Positions 10,675 through 22,339 of a stretch of DNA of 64,000 nt are shown one piece after another. The number at the start of each line of letters is the position of its first letter. Position 1 is the stretch's first letter. The stretch is from Heliocidaris tuberculata (lineage: Eukaryota; Echinodermata; Echinoidea; Camarodonta; Echinometridae), in assembly GCA_025618425.1 (NCBI GenBank), contig CM046832.1, positions 24,959,059 to 25,023,058 on the forward strand. The letters are read 5' to 3'. The notes beneath the pieces were generated by a model. That model saw only the letters and a program-made list of their open reading frames with translations. It did not search any database and was not told the DNA's origin. The position numbers and the translations under genes were made by a program.

Positions 10675-12667
10675 ACAATCTTCATGGAAGCTAAAAGGCA
10701 TTAGCTCATACAACATAAAAATTAATTTCACAGTATTATTGGGCACGTGGAAACAATTTTTGAAATGAATGTATTGTTATTTCTTACATAAAAAATCAAA
10801 AAAAGTAGTTATGCACTCTCATTAGCAAAAGTGTATAAAGAATAATACATCATTCTAGCCCCCAAAACAAATAAAACAACAACAGACTTTTAACTTTTAA
10901 AATGTATGTGAATAAACATATTCCATATAGTAAGATGAACATGTTAAAATCTTTAAATTATTTTCCTCTTAATACTATCATTCTCTTTAACTAATAAATC
11001 AATACTAATAGAATTTGATATGAATACAAGATAAAAATTAATAGATGAAAATAAAAACCAAAAAAAATACAAAATCTTTCATTAGAATAAAACCATTACC
11101 CAATTTTCAAAAAAATACACGATATTCATGTACACGTATCGTGTGACTGAATATTTCACCAATATGCAATTCTTAAGTTTCGCTAGAACAGTGTAGAACT
11201 TGAGTAATGTGATTATTTGATCACAAAAACATTATGTAATATGTCTATCTGCTCAATATAAGATTAAATAAGCCACAATTTAACAGTGTAATTTCTCACT
11301 ACATGTATTTATTTACCAACAAATCCCGTGGATTTTCCACGGGTCCCGCTAGTTAATAATAACCAATCTTGTTCTCAATATAAGACCTTTGTAGGCTTCC
11401 AAGCGAAAATTGATTCAGTTTTGAAATCATAATGACGCCTGTGTATTTCCAAATATAATTCTACACACATATATTCTACACATACCACGGAGCCTATATA
11501 GCACCGCATGAATTCACTGCTGGAAGTGCCCGTGCACTACACACAAACACATACAATGCAGACAATTTGCTGAACATCAGCGAGACGTTTTTCACGTGCG
11601 AATAGACCTGTTCACAAATTTTATGCATACATGTACTTTTAAAACAAAGGTTGTTCTTGACAACCTGAAAGCTTGTCAGAGGTTTGTCAGACATAGCAAC
11701 GAGCAATGTATGCAAACTGGATTCCAAGTATTGTAGTTTATACATCAATAACGGGTTAATGGAATACCTCGTTACTAGGTCCCCAGGAAAGAAACATCCA
11801 TATAGTCAGGTCAGTTAACAAAATTTGGGGGACAGAATTTACAAAAGCGGAATTTTTTGCCTGTGAGTCATTATATCAAAAGCGTTAATTTTGGATAGAG
11901 TGCCACGAAATCGGTGAATGGCACACTATTTAAAAATGCTAATTTATGCAAATTTTATGCAAAAAACTCAAATTCATTTGTACGTCTTGAAATATACAAA
12001 CTAGTTCATTAAATGTGTTATATCAAGGTGAGTCTGATGAAATCAAATGCAGTTGCAGTGTATATTCAATTTTCTTGCTCTATGTTAATTTATGCTAATT
12101 AAACAATGACCTGCAACATGCCCAAAATTGATCCTAGACCACTTTGAGTATTTTCAGATTTTTGCGAGCGCGCAACTTTACCGACGCGCACTACGCGCAC
12201 GCTCCCTATATTAGCATAAAATGCCAATATAGGCATAAAATCATAGTCAGAAGTAAACCGTGAAGGCGTGAAGCAAACTACGAGTGTATTGTGTCAGTTA
12301 TGTAGTGTTATTTGTTGAAGGAGACCTATAGTTGTAGGTTATTTCAGTCTTTTTTAAAATTTAATTATATTTGACCACCTATGGTGTTTTGGCATAGACG
12401 TATAATAGATTTACTAGACGGAAAGCAGCACGCGCGGAAATCATTACGCGAATGGAATTAGGCCCCGCCTCTTTCGGATCATTTGAAGAGCCCGATAAGC
12501 ACCCGATATGTTGCATTATTCATATTTCTTGTGCGTGTCAGTTTATTATGAAACTTTGATTGGATGCTAGGTCATGAATATGTACATAATTAGATAGTAT
12601 CGATCAAAATTTACTTGACCTCAACTTCGTCAATTCAAGACCTATTAATTATGCATATTATATGCAA
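10675..12667. other. Spacer, no gene recognised; CpG-rich island near 12160-12210
   Basis: The stretch is mostly AT-rich. A short CpG-rich segment with GCGAGCGCGC and GACGCGCACTACGCGC lies near 12160-12210, and another GC-richer patch near 12420-12490. These could be part of a promoter for the spliced transcript starting just downstream, but I see no core promoter element that settles it. Confidence 0.4.
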
Positions 12668-12675
12668 TGACGTCA
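12668..12675. promoter_or_regulatory. CRE-like TGACGTCA upstream of candidate first exon
   Basis: A perfect palindromic cAMP-response element lies 38 bp before the first candidate splice donor. CREB/ATF proteins bind this sequence in animal promoters. Its function here is inference from position only. Confidence 0.3.
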
Positions 12676-14684
12676 TCCGCACGAAATGAGAGATTTTAGT
12701 CCAAAAGGACAAGGTGAGTAGAGCTCAAATTATCATTAAATTTCGTACATTTAGTTTATCAATAAAAATAACTTGTACAATTCTAGGTGATCTATGATAA
12801 TTTATCTACATTTCAAAAGGATTCACAAGAGTTCTTTTGAAAAAGAATTGAAACAATTTTCTCTCGAAATTACAGTTCTAGATGTATCGTCGAGATGTAA
12901 TTTGACACGGAGATCGCTGTCCTCACACGCTGCGGCTCATGACAGCTACCCGGGCAGTCACGGGCCAGTTTCAGTCACCAGCGCTGTGGCTATTTCGACA
13001 GCGTCAAAAATTCAATACATGCAAACAAGTTGGATCTAAAAAGATCTAAACAGATCTAATGTTAGCAAACTCTTTGAATGATGATAGACTATATTGCATA
13101 AGCTTTTCCTCATGTTGTTCATCTGTGTGCTGCACATAAGCGCATTCGTTAGTCCAACTTGGACTTGGATCTAACGTAGTCTACCAGACTACGGTTAACG
13201 TTAGATTTGGAAACTTTGACTGTGTGGTGCGATTCTACGATTCTACGATTTTGATAAGATATGTAGACCAAAATTAGTGCAGATATAAATTCATTAATGT
13301 TACACGAGGTTTACTGTTTTGAACTCTGAATATTTTTTGAAATTTTATTCCATAAACCGAAGTCTGAAGGATAGTCTAGATCTATCTTGAGTAGATGTAG
13401 ACTTGGCTAGGGCTAAAGCTGTGCATGGGGGACAAAGTCAAAGTAGATCTCTGTTTGATAAGAACTCTGTTCAACTTCACTTTCATGCCTGACTTTTTTT
13501 TTTTTTTAAAGACTTGTATCTACTATATTTTGTTCAATTAATGCCATTTGGTCAATTAAACTGTAAGTTAACTAGAGTCTGATAGACTATGATTATTATA
13601 TATTTTTTTTTTTTGGGGGGGGGAGGCAAATGTATTTTGGGCAAAAATTCAGTCTGGTGTTAAAGCCAGTTTAGGGATCCCTGTTCAAAATTTCAGTCAC
13701 TAGAAAGTTTTGTTGCTGAGGCCGTTTCTTTTTCTTTCCCAGAAACTTATGTAGCTTGAATGCAGTTTAATAAACATAAGATAGCTGATGATTATTGAAT
13801 TTTGACATATGAAAAATAATGGATTGGAATGGAATTTATTTGCCTGATAAAAAAATTAATATCAATGTAGCTATGATTGTAACAAGAAAGACCAAAAAAG
13901 TGACAACTCTGTTTCATTTTTTTTTTTAAACAGATCAAAATGGAAAGGAACCCAAGAAATGTTATTCAAACATTGCGCAAACTGTTGACCATACATGATG
14001 AAGCAGAAATTTAGCCTAAGTTCTAAATTACAGGTAAGTTTACAGAACATTTCCGGAGTATCTATATGCTTATACTATACATGTATGATGTAATTTGAAT
14101 CATATTATGATTATCATAAATATTGTAATTTAACAGGAAACAAGGAAATGAAATATAAAAGCAGTTAGGGCTTCCAGGGGTCCCTGAATGTGTTAGTTAA
14201 AAGCATATTACAGATACCCTTACTAGTTGCCATTGATTTTTGAATAGCTTGTCCTAAAACTATGCAAACATTTTAAACCATTACCAACAAAGCCCAGCAT
14301 TGTGTGTAAGCATGGAGAAGAAGGAGAAGATTACTCTTCACATTTATTCACAATACATTCTGTGAAAACGGTCTCTTTTGAGCTTTGATCTATGATCTAA
14401 ATTAGATGTATTTAGATGTTTGAGAAGATCAAAAAAAGTCAGAATTAGTGGAGTAGAAGTATATATTGTGTACCTCTAAATTACTTTTACTTACACATGT
14501 ACTTATAAATTTATTCATCCTTTTTTTTACACAGCATGATTCTTTACAATGGATGGTGAAAGAATATTGAGATACACAATCAGGAGAAATGAACAAAGAG
14601 CAGATATACTGACCTGCATGATCAAGCTTGGAGAGGTAGGTGTTTACTGTGCATGATTAAATTTGACAATACCCCCCCCCCCCC

Positions 14685-14716
<32 letters not shown>

Positions 14717-15300
14717 TATATATCAATATAAAAAATATATGATAGGCCTATATCAATAGTACACAACTTGAAGAGGAAGCAAGTTATTTGAAACGATTGT
14801 AATTTCCTTTCCCTTTGACCTGAAAAAGAAGAATTTTAGTCAAATATGGGAATTTTATTTAATTTTTATAGGGATTCATCATTTCCATTTTCATGCTTAC
14901 AAAAGAACTTAATTTTAATGAATGTTGGTAAAATAGCTTTTTATCAAGCAATATTCACTGTGTTTGAGTCATGCATATATCTGGCACATTGCAGTCCTTT
15001 CTTATTGTTTACGACCTAAATAATTTTTAATTTGTTCCATTTTCTCTTTTCATTCAACAGACCTACGGATTACCACTACAGCTCTTCATTCCTGTTAACT
15101 AGATCAGGAGTCTCACGAGTGGATACATGTAATGAAGTTTGGAATTTCATTCAGAATAAAACAATACAGATATCCCTAACAAGGGTTTCTGATTTGGAGG
15201 ATTTTTGTTGGAATATTACATTTGCTGAAATTCTAAAAAATAAGTGCCTTCAGCTGAATGAAATTTAACAAAACCTAGTAGATTTGATTTATGTCGGTGA
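12676..15300 (+). ncRNA. Candidate four-exon spliced transcript with only small frames
   Basis: Strong splice signals chain in order. Exon 1 (start uncertain, to 12713) ends AAG/GTGAGT. Exon 2 (13934-14033) lies between a T-rich tract plus CAG and CAG/GTAAGT. Exon 3 (14535-14635) lies between a T-run plus ACAG and GAG/GTAGGT. Exon 4 begins at 15061 after CTTTTCATTCAACAG. Two internal exons of 100 and 101 nt are typical animal sizes. All three frames of exon 2 contain stops, so no long protein crosses the transcript. It could be a long non-coding RNA or a small-protein gene. An AATAAA occurs near 15156; the true 3' end is unknown. Confidence 0.4.
14549..15102 (+). CDS. Candidate spliced small protein (42 residues), function unknown
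   Basis: Joining exon 3 and exon 4 (14549-14635 and 15061-15102) gives a 42-codon frame. It starts at an ATG in good context (ACAATGG), with an in-frame TGA 9 bases before the ATG, reads MDGERILRYTIRRNEQRAD at the N-terminus, crosses the intron in phase 0 and ends in a TAG. The N-terminal half is basic. I recognise no family. Two shorter upstream frames in exons 1-2 would act as uORFs. It may be a chance frame in a non-coding RNA. Confidence 0.25.
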
Positions 15301-16379
15301 CCATTTCAACAGTATAATAGAATGGAACAGTTGATACGCCAATTGCTTGAGAACTTGTGAGAAAAACCGAATGTTCATTCAGTGATATACTAAGTGATAT
15401 GAAAATTTGACTTACCACTAGACTTCTGCAGGGATGTGCAATTTCAAGATTTTCTTTTTTTTTTTTTCTTCAAATTATAAACTTGTTATTTGAATTGATA
15501 TTTATTGTTATTAAATAGACAACAAAAACAAAAAAGGATTTAGTTCATCTCTTTTATCATGTTAAGGGGATGGAAAGTCATCTATCTAGTTACCTAAAAC
15601 ATTTACATATTCTGAGAGCTTTTTAATTCTAAATTGAATTCTCATTTTAGTGATAATGTTCATGTGATATACTTTTACACAGCGTATTCAAAGGGGGGGG
15701 GGGGGGGTCCATACCTAGAAATGTTATGCAAAGTTTGCGTGAAAGATAAGCCAGAGTTAGAATGGAATGAGAAAGATAAAAAAAATGAGAGAAAAAGCAG
15801 TGGTATCGCTCGAGGGGGTGGGGGTGGAAGGGGGCATTTCCGGCCCATGCCCCCCTTGATACAAAGTGACATACCTTCAGTATACAACTTCAAGATTGTA
15901 CCCCCCCCCCTGCCTCCTTTGAAATGACCTTTTCAACTTGTCAGAGAATTTTCTGCAATGTGTGCCCCATCTTTTACAAAATCCTGGATGCACCCCTGGG
16001 GTGGCGAGATGGTAATACACCTTAATATTTGTAATGTTTCAAACTGTCAGTATTTTGGCATGTCAAAAAAATATGGAAATATAAACTTCAGTTTCACTTT
16101 TTCATTGTTGGAAATTTGTGGGAATTCTTTTTCTCGGCACAGTTACTATTGCCCATTCAAAATTCTCTAGCGACACCCCTGCGTTTGTGAAAGGAAGAGT
16201 GAAGACAATGAGCTTTGACTGGAATGGTCAAACATAAGTTGATGGAAATGAATGGTATTGTATAAGACTTGTGATTGAGTGGTGACTTACAGGCATGAAA
16301 GCTGGAAAGGAATGGCAACAGGCTGTATCTGGACCTTGGCGTCAAGAGGGGTTAAAAAAAAAGGCGTTATTATCAATGG
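15301..16379. other. Spacer with G/C homopolymers
   Basis: Poly-G near 15691-15707 and G- or C-rich patches near 15815-15910 dominate. Frames running through them encode poly-Gly or poly-Pro and are not genes. Phrases such as CTAGCGACACCCCTGCG resemble remnants of G-rich dispersed repeats. Confidence 0.45.
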
Positions 16380-16920
16380 CGACAACCCCCCCCCCCCCCC
16401 CCAGCCTTCCAAAAGTCGCTCAGTGGATCGAGGGGGGGGGGTATCAGATTTTATGGGGTCCAGTTTTCCTCCATAATTCTCTGAAAAGCATTAAAGAAAG
16501 AAAAAAAAAAAAAAGGTTATGAGTTCCGAAAATAGTTCGCCAGCCCTCCAAAAGTCGCTCGGGGGGGGGGGGGGGTCGAGAATCTTGTTCAGGAACCAGG
16601 GGGGCGTTTCATGAAAGGACTTGTCAGATATTTTATCCAACAAATTTGCTCTCGGTCAATCAGATGCAAGGATTTCAGTAGCTTATAACAGTTGTCGGAT
16701 AAAATATCCGACAACTTCCTTTCATGAAACGCTCCCCCGATAACCTTTTTTTTTTCAAAACATGTCGGGGGCACTTTGCCCCCCTTGCCCCCCTTTACGC
16801 TCAAATGCAAATAAAAAGTTAGAAGATAATTCTTCCCCGTATTTTGATTGTTCCAGTGGCGCTCATTGGGGGGGGGGGGGGGGGGAGTTATCAGATGTTT
16901 TCCTTCATAATTCTCTGACA

Positions 16921-16954
<34 letters not shown>

Positions 16955-17400
16955 TAAATTCTAAAACTCTGCTTGAAGGGAGACCCGTATTTTTTTCTTC
17001 TCGCCAGCTCTCCAAAACTCGCTCGGGGGGGAGGGGGGGGGGGGGGGCACAACTTTTTTTATCACATGTTTTCCTCCATAATTCTCTGACAAGCAAGAAA
17101 AAAAAGTGGGGGAAAAGTCGGAGGGCACTCTGCCCCCCCCCCCTTCAGCTATGCTAGTGGATTTTTCCTTTTGATAATTAAAAAAAAAGATCCCGTCCAA
17201 AAAAGAAAAAAAAAGGGGGGGCACAACTTTTTTCCCCAGCCCTCCATAAAGACGCTCGGGGGGGGGGGGGGGGGGGGGTTAATCACATGTTTTCCCTGAC
17301 AAGCAAGAAAAAAAAAGTGGGGGAAAAAGTTGTCGGAGGGCACTCTGCCCCCCCCCCCTTCAGCTATGCTAGTGGATTGTTCCTTTTGATAATAATATTT
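16380..17400. repeat. G-rich tandem repeat region, ~200-bp imperfect units
   Basis: A module recurs about five times: AGCCYTCCAAAAGTCGCTC-like sequence, a long G-run, then ATCACATGTTTTCCTCCATAATT, CTGACAAGCAAG, an A-run and GGAGGGCACTCTGCCCCCC. The last two units (about 16978-17160 and 17215-17390) share CTTCAGCTATGCTAGTGGAT and are the most alike. The alternating G-runs and C-runs could form G-quadruplexes. There is no protein-coding signal; translations are low complexity. Confidence 0.75.
16599..16738. mobile_element. Small MITE with GGGGCGTTTCATGAAAGGA inverted ends
   Basis: About 140 bp is bounded by GGGGGCGTTTCATGAAAGGA on the left and the reverse complement of GGGGAGCGTTTCATGAAAGGA on the right. 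Inner arms also pair (GATATTTTATCC / GGATAAAATATC). The unique centre is about 50 bp. It sits inside the G-rich tandem region and separates two of its units. No target duplication is clear. Confidence 0.65.
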
Positions 17401-18560
17401 TTAAAAATCCCTTCCAAAAAAAAAAAACCATACACTTATATTATTTAGAAAAAAAAAATCATTTACATCAAGACTAAAGAGAAAAAACCTCAATTAACTA
17501 AAGGACCCCATCCCCTCACCCCCAAATGAAGATTATCCTTTCTGTTATGAAAACCATCTTGGAAAAAATCCTACGCTGCATGTTTTTTTTTCTTTCTTTT
17601 TTTTCTTCGTTATACATGTATCATTTATTTATTATTTATTTATCATTATCCTTTATGCATATCGAATGAATATATTCACCGGTTTTAAGTATATCAACAA
17701 GAAAAGAGACTTATGCCTCTGGTGACTTGTCAAGTAATTTACATTTATTTTTACATTATCTGTATCCATGATTAGATTTGATTCGGTCTGTCCGGTAACA
17801 TTTTTAGCTTTATTTACTTGTTTACAAATTTGCAAAGCGATATATTTTGATTCGGAGATCGATTACAATTAAAGTGCATTGACCGAGCGCCGTCTGCCAC
17901 AATTAGAAATTACCGACGCTGATTCGCCGAATCTGTACGTTGAAGCGATGAATACATTACCATAAATGCATATATTACTGAATTTGACCTTTCTTACTGC
18001 GCATGCTCTAAGCTGATGCACACAATGTGTTTCATACCGCGTACAAACAAATGTTACTCTCGGGGAGCATCTTACAAAATGAATCATGCATTTACGCTCA
18101 TGAATTATGCAAAGATGCTTATCGGGCCTTCTAATGGACCCCGACAAGATGGCGGACCTTTAGGGGCCTGTGTTTTGGTTTTATTGATCTGGTCACAGAA
18201 GCTTTGTAGTTTTGACTTCTTGCCCGTGAAGTCTATAAAAAATAATTACTGGACAAATAGTGATAGACCAACATTGGACGGAATGACAAATGACCGCTTG
18301 AATAGGTTCTTAACCAGTCAATTTAACTTTTCGTATCCTGGAGACCACAAAAATATTCTAGTTCATCATTTATAAATCGCCCTTGTCTCTAATGGTTTTG
18401 CAGGTGTTACATAAATGGTATTCGTGTTTCTAAAGAAATAGAATTTACATTTTAACTATCAATGACGAAAGGGTGTTTTTATACTTTTAAGTGAGTGAAT
18501 TATAGTACTAGTCGAAGTATAACAAAATTCCGACCAGTGTTAATGAAATATCAATAAATG
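17401..18560. other. Spacer, no gene recognised
   Basis: AT-rich with T-runs near 17584-17602. A CAAGATGGCGGAC motif near 18143 resembles a YY1/translation-start context common in animal promoters, but no coding exon with splice signals follows that I can support. Confidence 0.4.
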
Positions 18561-19290
18561 CATATAATATGCAGAAACCTTCATAGCATTACATGAAAAT
18601 GTAATATGAGTTGATGGAGAGCTGTGGTTATAAGATAAAGCTATAACATGGAGAAAGTTAAGCACATTTTAAAGCTCTACTGCGATTTATTGTGCATGAT
18701 ATCAATGGAATTATATTAATATATTCATAAGATTTGCATAAACCTGCATGAAGTGGAATGAAAATAGAATTTAATTTGTTTGGTCCTGTGCCAAAGGTGA
18801 ATCTATTTGCATTACCAGTACATAAGGAAAGTTTGGTGCGGAACATTCAATATGTACAACATGAACGGCATTAACGCTGTATAAATTTGCATAAATTTGC
18901 ATGAAAATGAGAGTTAACTCAGTGGGTTCTGTGGAAAGAAATAAACCTAAAGGCACAACAAATATATATGGAAAGTGTGGTACATTTTGGTACATTTTTC
19001 AGGCACTTTGATTTTTACACCGTACAGATACAGATTACTGATATATTGCAATCATTTGGATTAATTAGCATAATTTTGCATGAAGATGAGATTTAATTCA
19101 ATGAGTCTTGTATAAAAAAAAATAAATAAATAAAGCTATCGCCACAACAGATGCATATCTAAAGTTTGGTACATTTTCAAGCTCTCCGATTTTTACGTTG
19201 TCAATGTAGTATTGATTTAATACATGTTATTTGCATTTGCATGAAGATGTTGTTTAATTCGATGGGTCCTGTGGAAAAAAAAGCAATTTT
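18561..19290. repeat. Decayed tandem array, period ~140-180 bp
   Basis: A block of the form GCATGAARATGAGATTTAAT...GGGTCCTGTGG recurs near 18757, 18898, 19078 and 19239. Between copies, AAAGTTTGGTACATTTT and a TTTTTAC segment also recur in order. Units have diverged and carry indels. This looks like an old satellite or internally repeated transposon. Confidence 0.55.
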
Positions 19291-19689
19291 CCTAACAAAT
19301 AAGTATGCAAAGTTCTGTGCTTTTGTAAACTCTGTCCCCAAAACTCAAAAATATGGACTTAACAGACCTGACTAATATTTGTGAACACGTCTATTCTTGT
19401 ATTTTCGGCACTAAATTATGTTCGCTTGTACCTTGTTATAACCTTGTTATACCATTCATGTGCACTTTCCCCAATTTACATTTGGGTCTGCGACAAGTAA
19501 TTACTGATTATCATCCATTGTTTGTATCCCATAGTGATGCAATGAAACGGAATTAATTTGATTGCACTCTCTCTCTCTCTCTCTGTCTCCTCTCTTTCTC
19601 TCTTTCTCTTTTCTTCCAACTATATACTCCTTGATGCCTTCATTTCCCTATTCCTACTCTCTCTTTGCTGTCCTTTTCTGTTCTGATGA
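19291..19689. other. Spacer with (CT)n
   Basis: A CT microsatellite starts near 19566. Nothing else is recognised. Confidence 0.4.
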
Positions 19690-19986
19690 AGATGAGTAGT
19701 ATATGCATATCTTGCTTGTTTTCGGAGATAATTGACATTGCTTGATATATCTTGATTGATGTTTATCATGTCTTGTACCTGTATACTTTTTCAATTACTT
19801 GCATGAACTATTCATTAAGAAAGTATAATTACTATGTATCATATCTTTGATTTAATGTACATTTTCATTGTTTCATTATGATTTCGTAAAAGTTATTGTT
19901 TATGATGTTTTATACACTGTACAAAAATCTGCAATTCTGCAAATGATTTTTTAATAAACCATTACCATTACCATTACCATTACCAT
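19690..19986 (+). repeat. LINE 3' end with (CATTAC)n tail
   Basis: An AT-rich non-coding segment ends with AATAAAC and about five copies of CATTAC (near 19953-19986). A polyadenylation-like signal followed directly by a short hexamer array is a common terminal structure of CR1/L2-group LINEs. The coding part is absent, as in a 5'-truncated insertion. Confidence 0.5.
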
Positions 19987-21321
19987 TGTTTCCTCGTTTG
20001 GAAAAATGTTTTCGCAGAGCGCTATTTCTCATGTTTGTTAAAGGGAAGCCGTCTGTTGTGACTCCAAGTTTGTTTGAATCTTCTGGGTTGAGGATGCGCG
20101 GTCCATTCAGATACTCCACTCTTATGCATCGTATTCAACTAATAAGCCATATTTTTCGTAAAGTATTCAAATTTACACATTTGCCCAGTGACAAACTATT
20201 ACATTCACCTGTATTCATTTCCAATAGTCAAAATGTGAATTGTTGTAAAATAAGGCGTGGTTAAGTTGGACAAACATTTTGGCTTGCCCAACATAATTAC
20301 ACTAAATGTAATATGTATATGCAATCTGCATTTTGACTATTGGAATACAATGACTTGTAACGGGTGGATGTAATAATTCATTACTTGGAGTTTGACAAAG
20401 AGGTAAGCATTCAATTTGAATGCATTACGAAAATGGCCTATTCTGTCAAACCCGACGGGAAGCCTAAGACAAAGGGAACAATAGTCGGTCTAACCCAAAG
20501 AGTATAATATAGATGCCAAGATTGCTCAGTCCTGCACCAAAGCACGCGTGTATTGGCCATGAGGCGAGGCTTGCCATACCGCGTGCATAATATGGTGCGC
20601 TCGGATAGCTCGTATCGTAGACGCCTTCATCACGATTGTGCGTATTATGTGGTAGATGACTGTTTTTTTGTTTTTGTTTGTTTTTTGTTGTTGTTGTTGT
20701 TGTTTTGTTTTTGTTTTTTTGTTGCCAAAAGCAGGCATAGTCCCTGGGATTTATGCGGAATTTATTTGACAAGTTGAGCCTTAATTATACCTGGGATCTC
20801 CCTGATTATACCTTTTCAGAGCTTTAAATTTCATGTCAGCCACATTTTACATAATTTATATGAATACTATGGGAATTAAAATCATTTCAAAATCACTGTT
20901 CCCACGAGAATGAATGATTGAATAAATCTATTTCATAATACTGCAGAAATTTGCCATGAACATTATAATTGAAAGTATACATCGTTCAAATAGCAAATAC
21001 AGATATCATAATAACAATTTCAATGTAATCAAAAGTGAAAATTTGTCAATAGAAAAGGCAGTATCATGGGAGAACCTAAGTTAAAACTAGGTTCCCGAAT
21101 AAAAGAGAGAATTACAAAATATGTAATTATGTATACATATACAGATATGGCAGTAAAGAGACGAGACAAAATATGCGTGAAAAGGAAATAAACACACATA
21201 AACATCACTAAACATCAAAATAAAATAAGCATACCAATATATACTAGCAATTAATTTCAGCCTATTGGGTTTATATAGTAGTAGAAAAACCAGATAAAAA
21301 TAATATGTGTAAGTATGATTA
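19987..21321. other. Spacer; GTT-rich simple repeat, possibly 3' UTR of LINE A
   Basis: A (TTG)n/T-rich tract lies near 20660-20720. The part after about 20880 may be the 3' untranslated region of the minus-strand LINE A, interrupted by the MITE at 21322, but no diagnostic tail is seen. No gene is supported. Confidence 0.35.
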
Positions 21322-21924
21322 TTAAAGGAGAATGAAACCCTGAGGAAATATCCATTTTAATGAAAAGAGAGGATAGAGAGAAGCAATAAAAAAAAGTTCC
21401 ATCAAAATTGGTTACGAAATGAGAAAGTTATGAACGTTTGAAAAGTCTCAATTTACTTTCTATGGCGATCCTCAAATTGGCAATGTTGCCTCAAAGTGAC
21501 AGGTTTAGTAACAAGTACAACTCTCCATATGTTTTGTACACAAAATTTCATATTTTCTCCATTATCTCTAAAGATGCTACTAGTCTTTGTGTGAACTCAA
21601 CATATGTTGTGTCAAATAGGCCTACATTTTCCCATGATATATATTGAGCTAAGGAGGAGACAAGCTGCACCTTGAGAGATAATGGGGAAAATATGAAATT
21701 TTGTGTACAAAACATACGGAGAGTTGTGCTACTAAACCTGTCACTTTGAAGCAACATTGCCAATTTGAGGATCGCCATAGAAAGTAAAGTGAGACTTTTC
21801 AAACTTTCATAACTTTTTCATTTCGTATAATCGATTTTGATGGAACTTTTTTAAAAAATTGCTTCTCGCTATCCGCTCTTTTCATTAAAATTGATTTTTT
21901 CCCCAGGGTTTCATTCCCCTTTAA
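21322..21924. mobile_element. Long-TIR MITE with TTAA ends (family 2, copy 1)
   Basis: The 603-bp element starts TTAAAGGAGAATGAAACCCT and ends with the reverse complement of TTAAAGGGGAATGAAACCCT. Arms of roughly 250 bp contain matching AATTTACTTTCTATGGCGAT and CAAATTGGCAATGTTGC blocks. It is a close relative of the copy at 53803-54392. No transposase is encoded; it must be mobilised in trans. Confidence 0.85.
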
Positions 21925-22339
21925 GATGTCTTGAAGGAAGGGTTTTGTTTTTGTTATGTTTAGACACAGGCAGAAAAAGCAAATACAGTTGTTATGGACT
22001 TATAATGTAAGAGCTAATTTGATGTTTAAGATTTCCTCTAAAAGATTGAAGAGAGGAAGCTTGCTTTAGATTTGAATCAAGATGATTCCAGTAAAAGGGC
22101 CTAGTGTAAATTAATGTTTCTGGGCAAGGTGAGTACGAAGAAGCAGTCAATGAAAGAAAGAGGATTGTCGTGTAGAATGCCTAATACGTATTCCATCATT
22201 CGTTTTGATAAACCATTGATTTTGAACATTGATTGTAATATCTGAGGCAATTCACAAATTCGTGCTTGATACATTAAACTGCCTAACTGGTAATAAACCA
22301 AATCGTTTAGTCTCAACACTTTATTTTCAAAAAATAATA
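21925..22339 (-). other. Probable 3' part of LINE A
   Basis: The stretch follows the reverse transcriptase C-terminal region of LINE A on the minus strand and has only short broken frames (for example 22101-22319). It probably holds the C-terminal end and 3' untranslated region. Confidence 0.4.

Noticed and set aside
16762..17157. 131-codon frame through the G-rich region
   Set aside because: It consists of poly-Gly, poly-Lys and poly-Pro from homopolymers and depends on run length.
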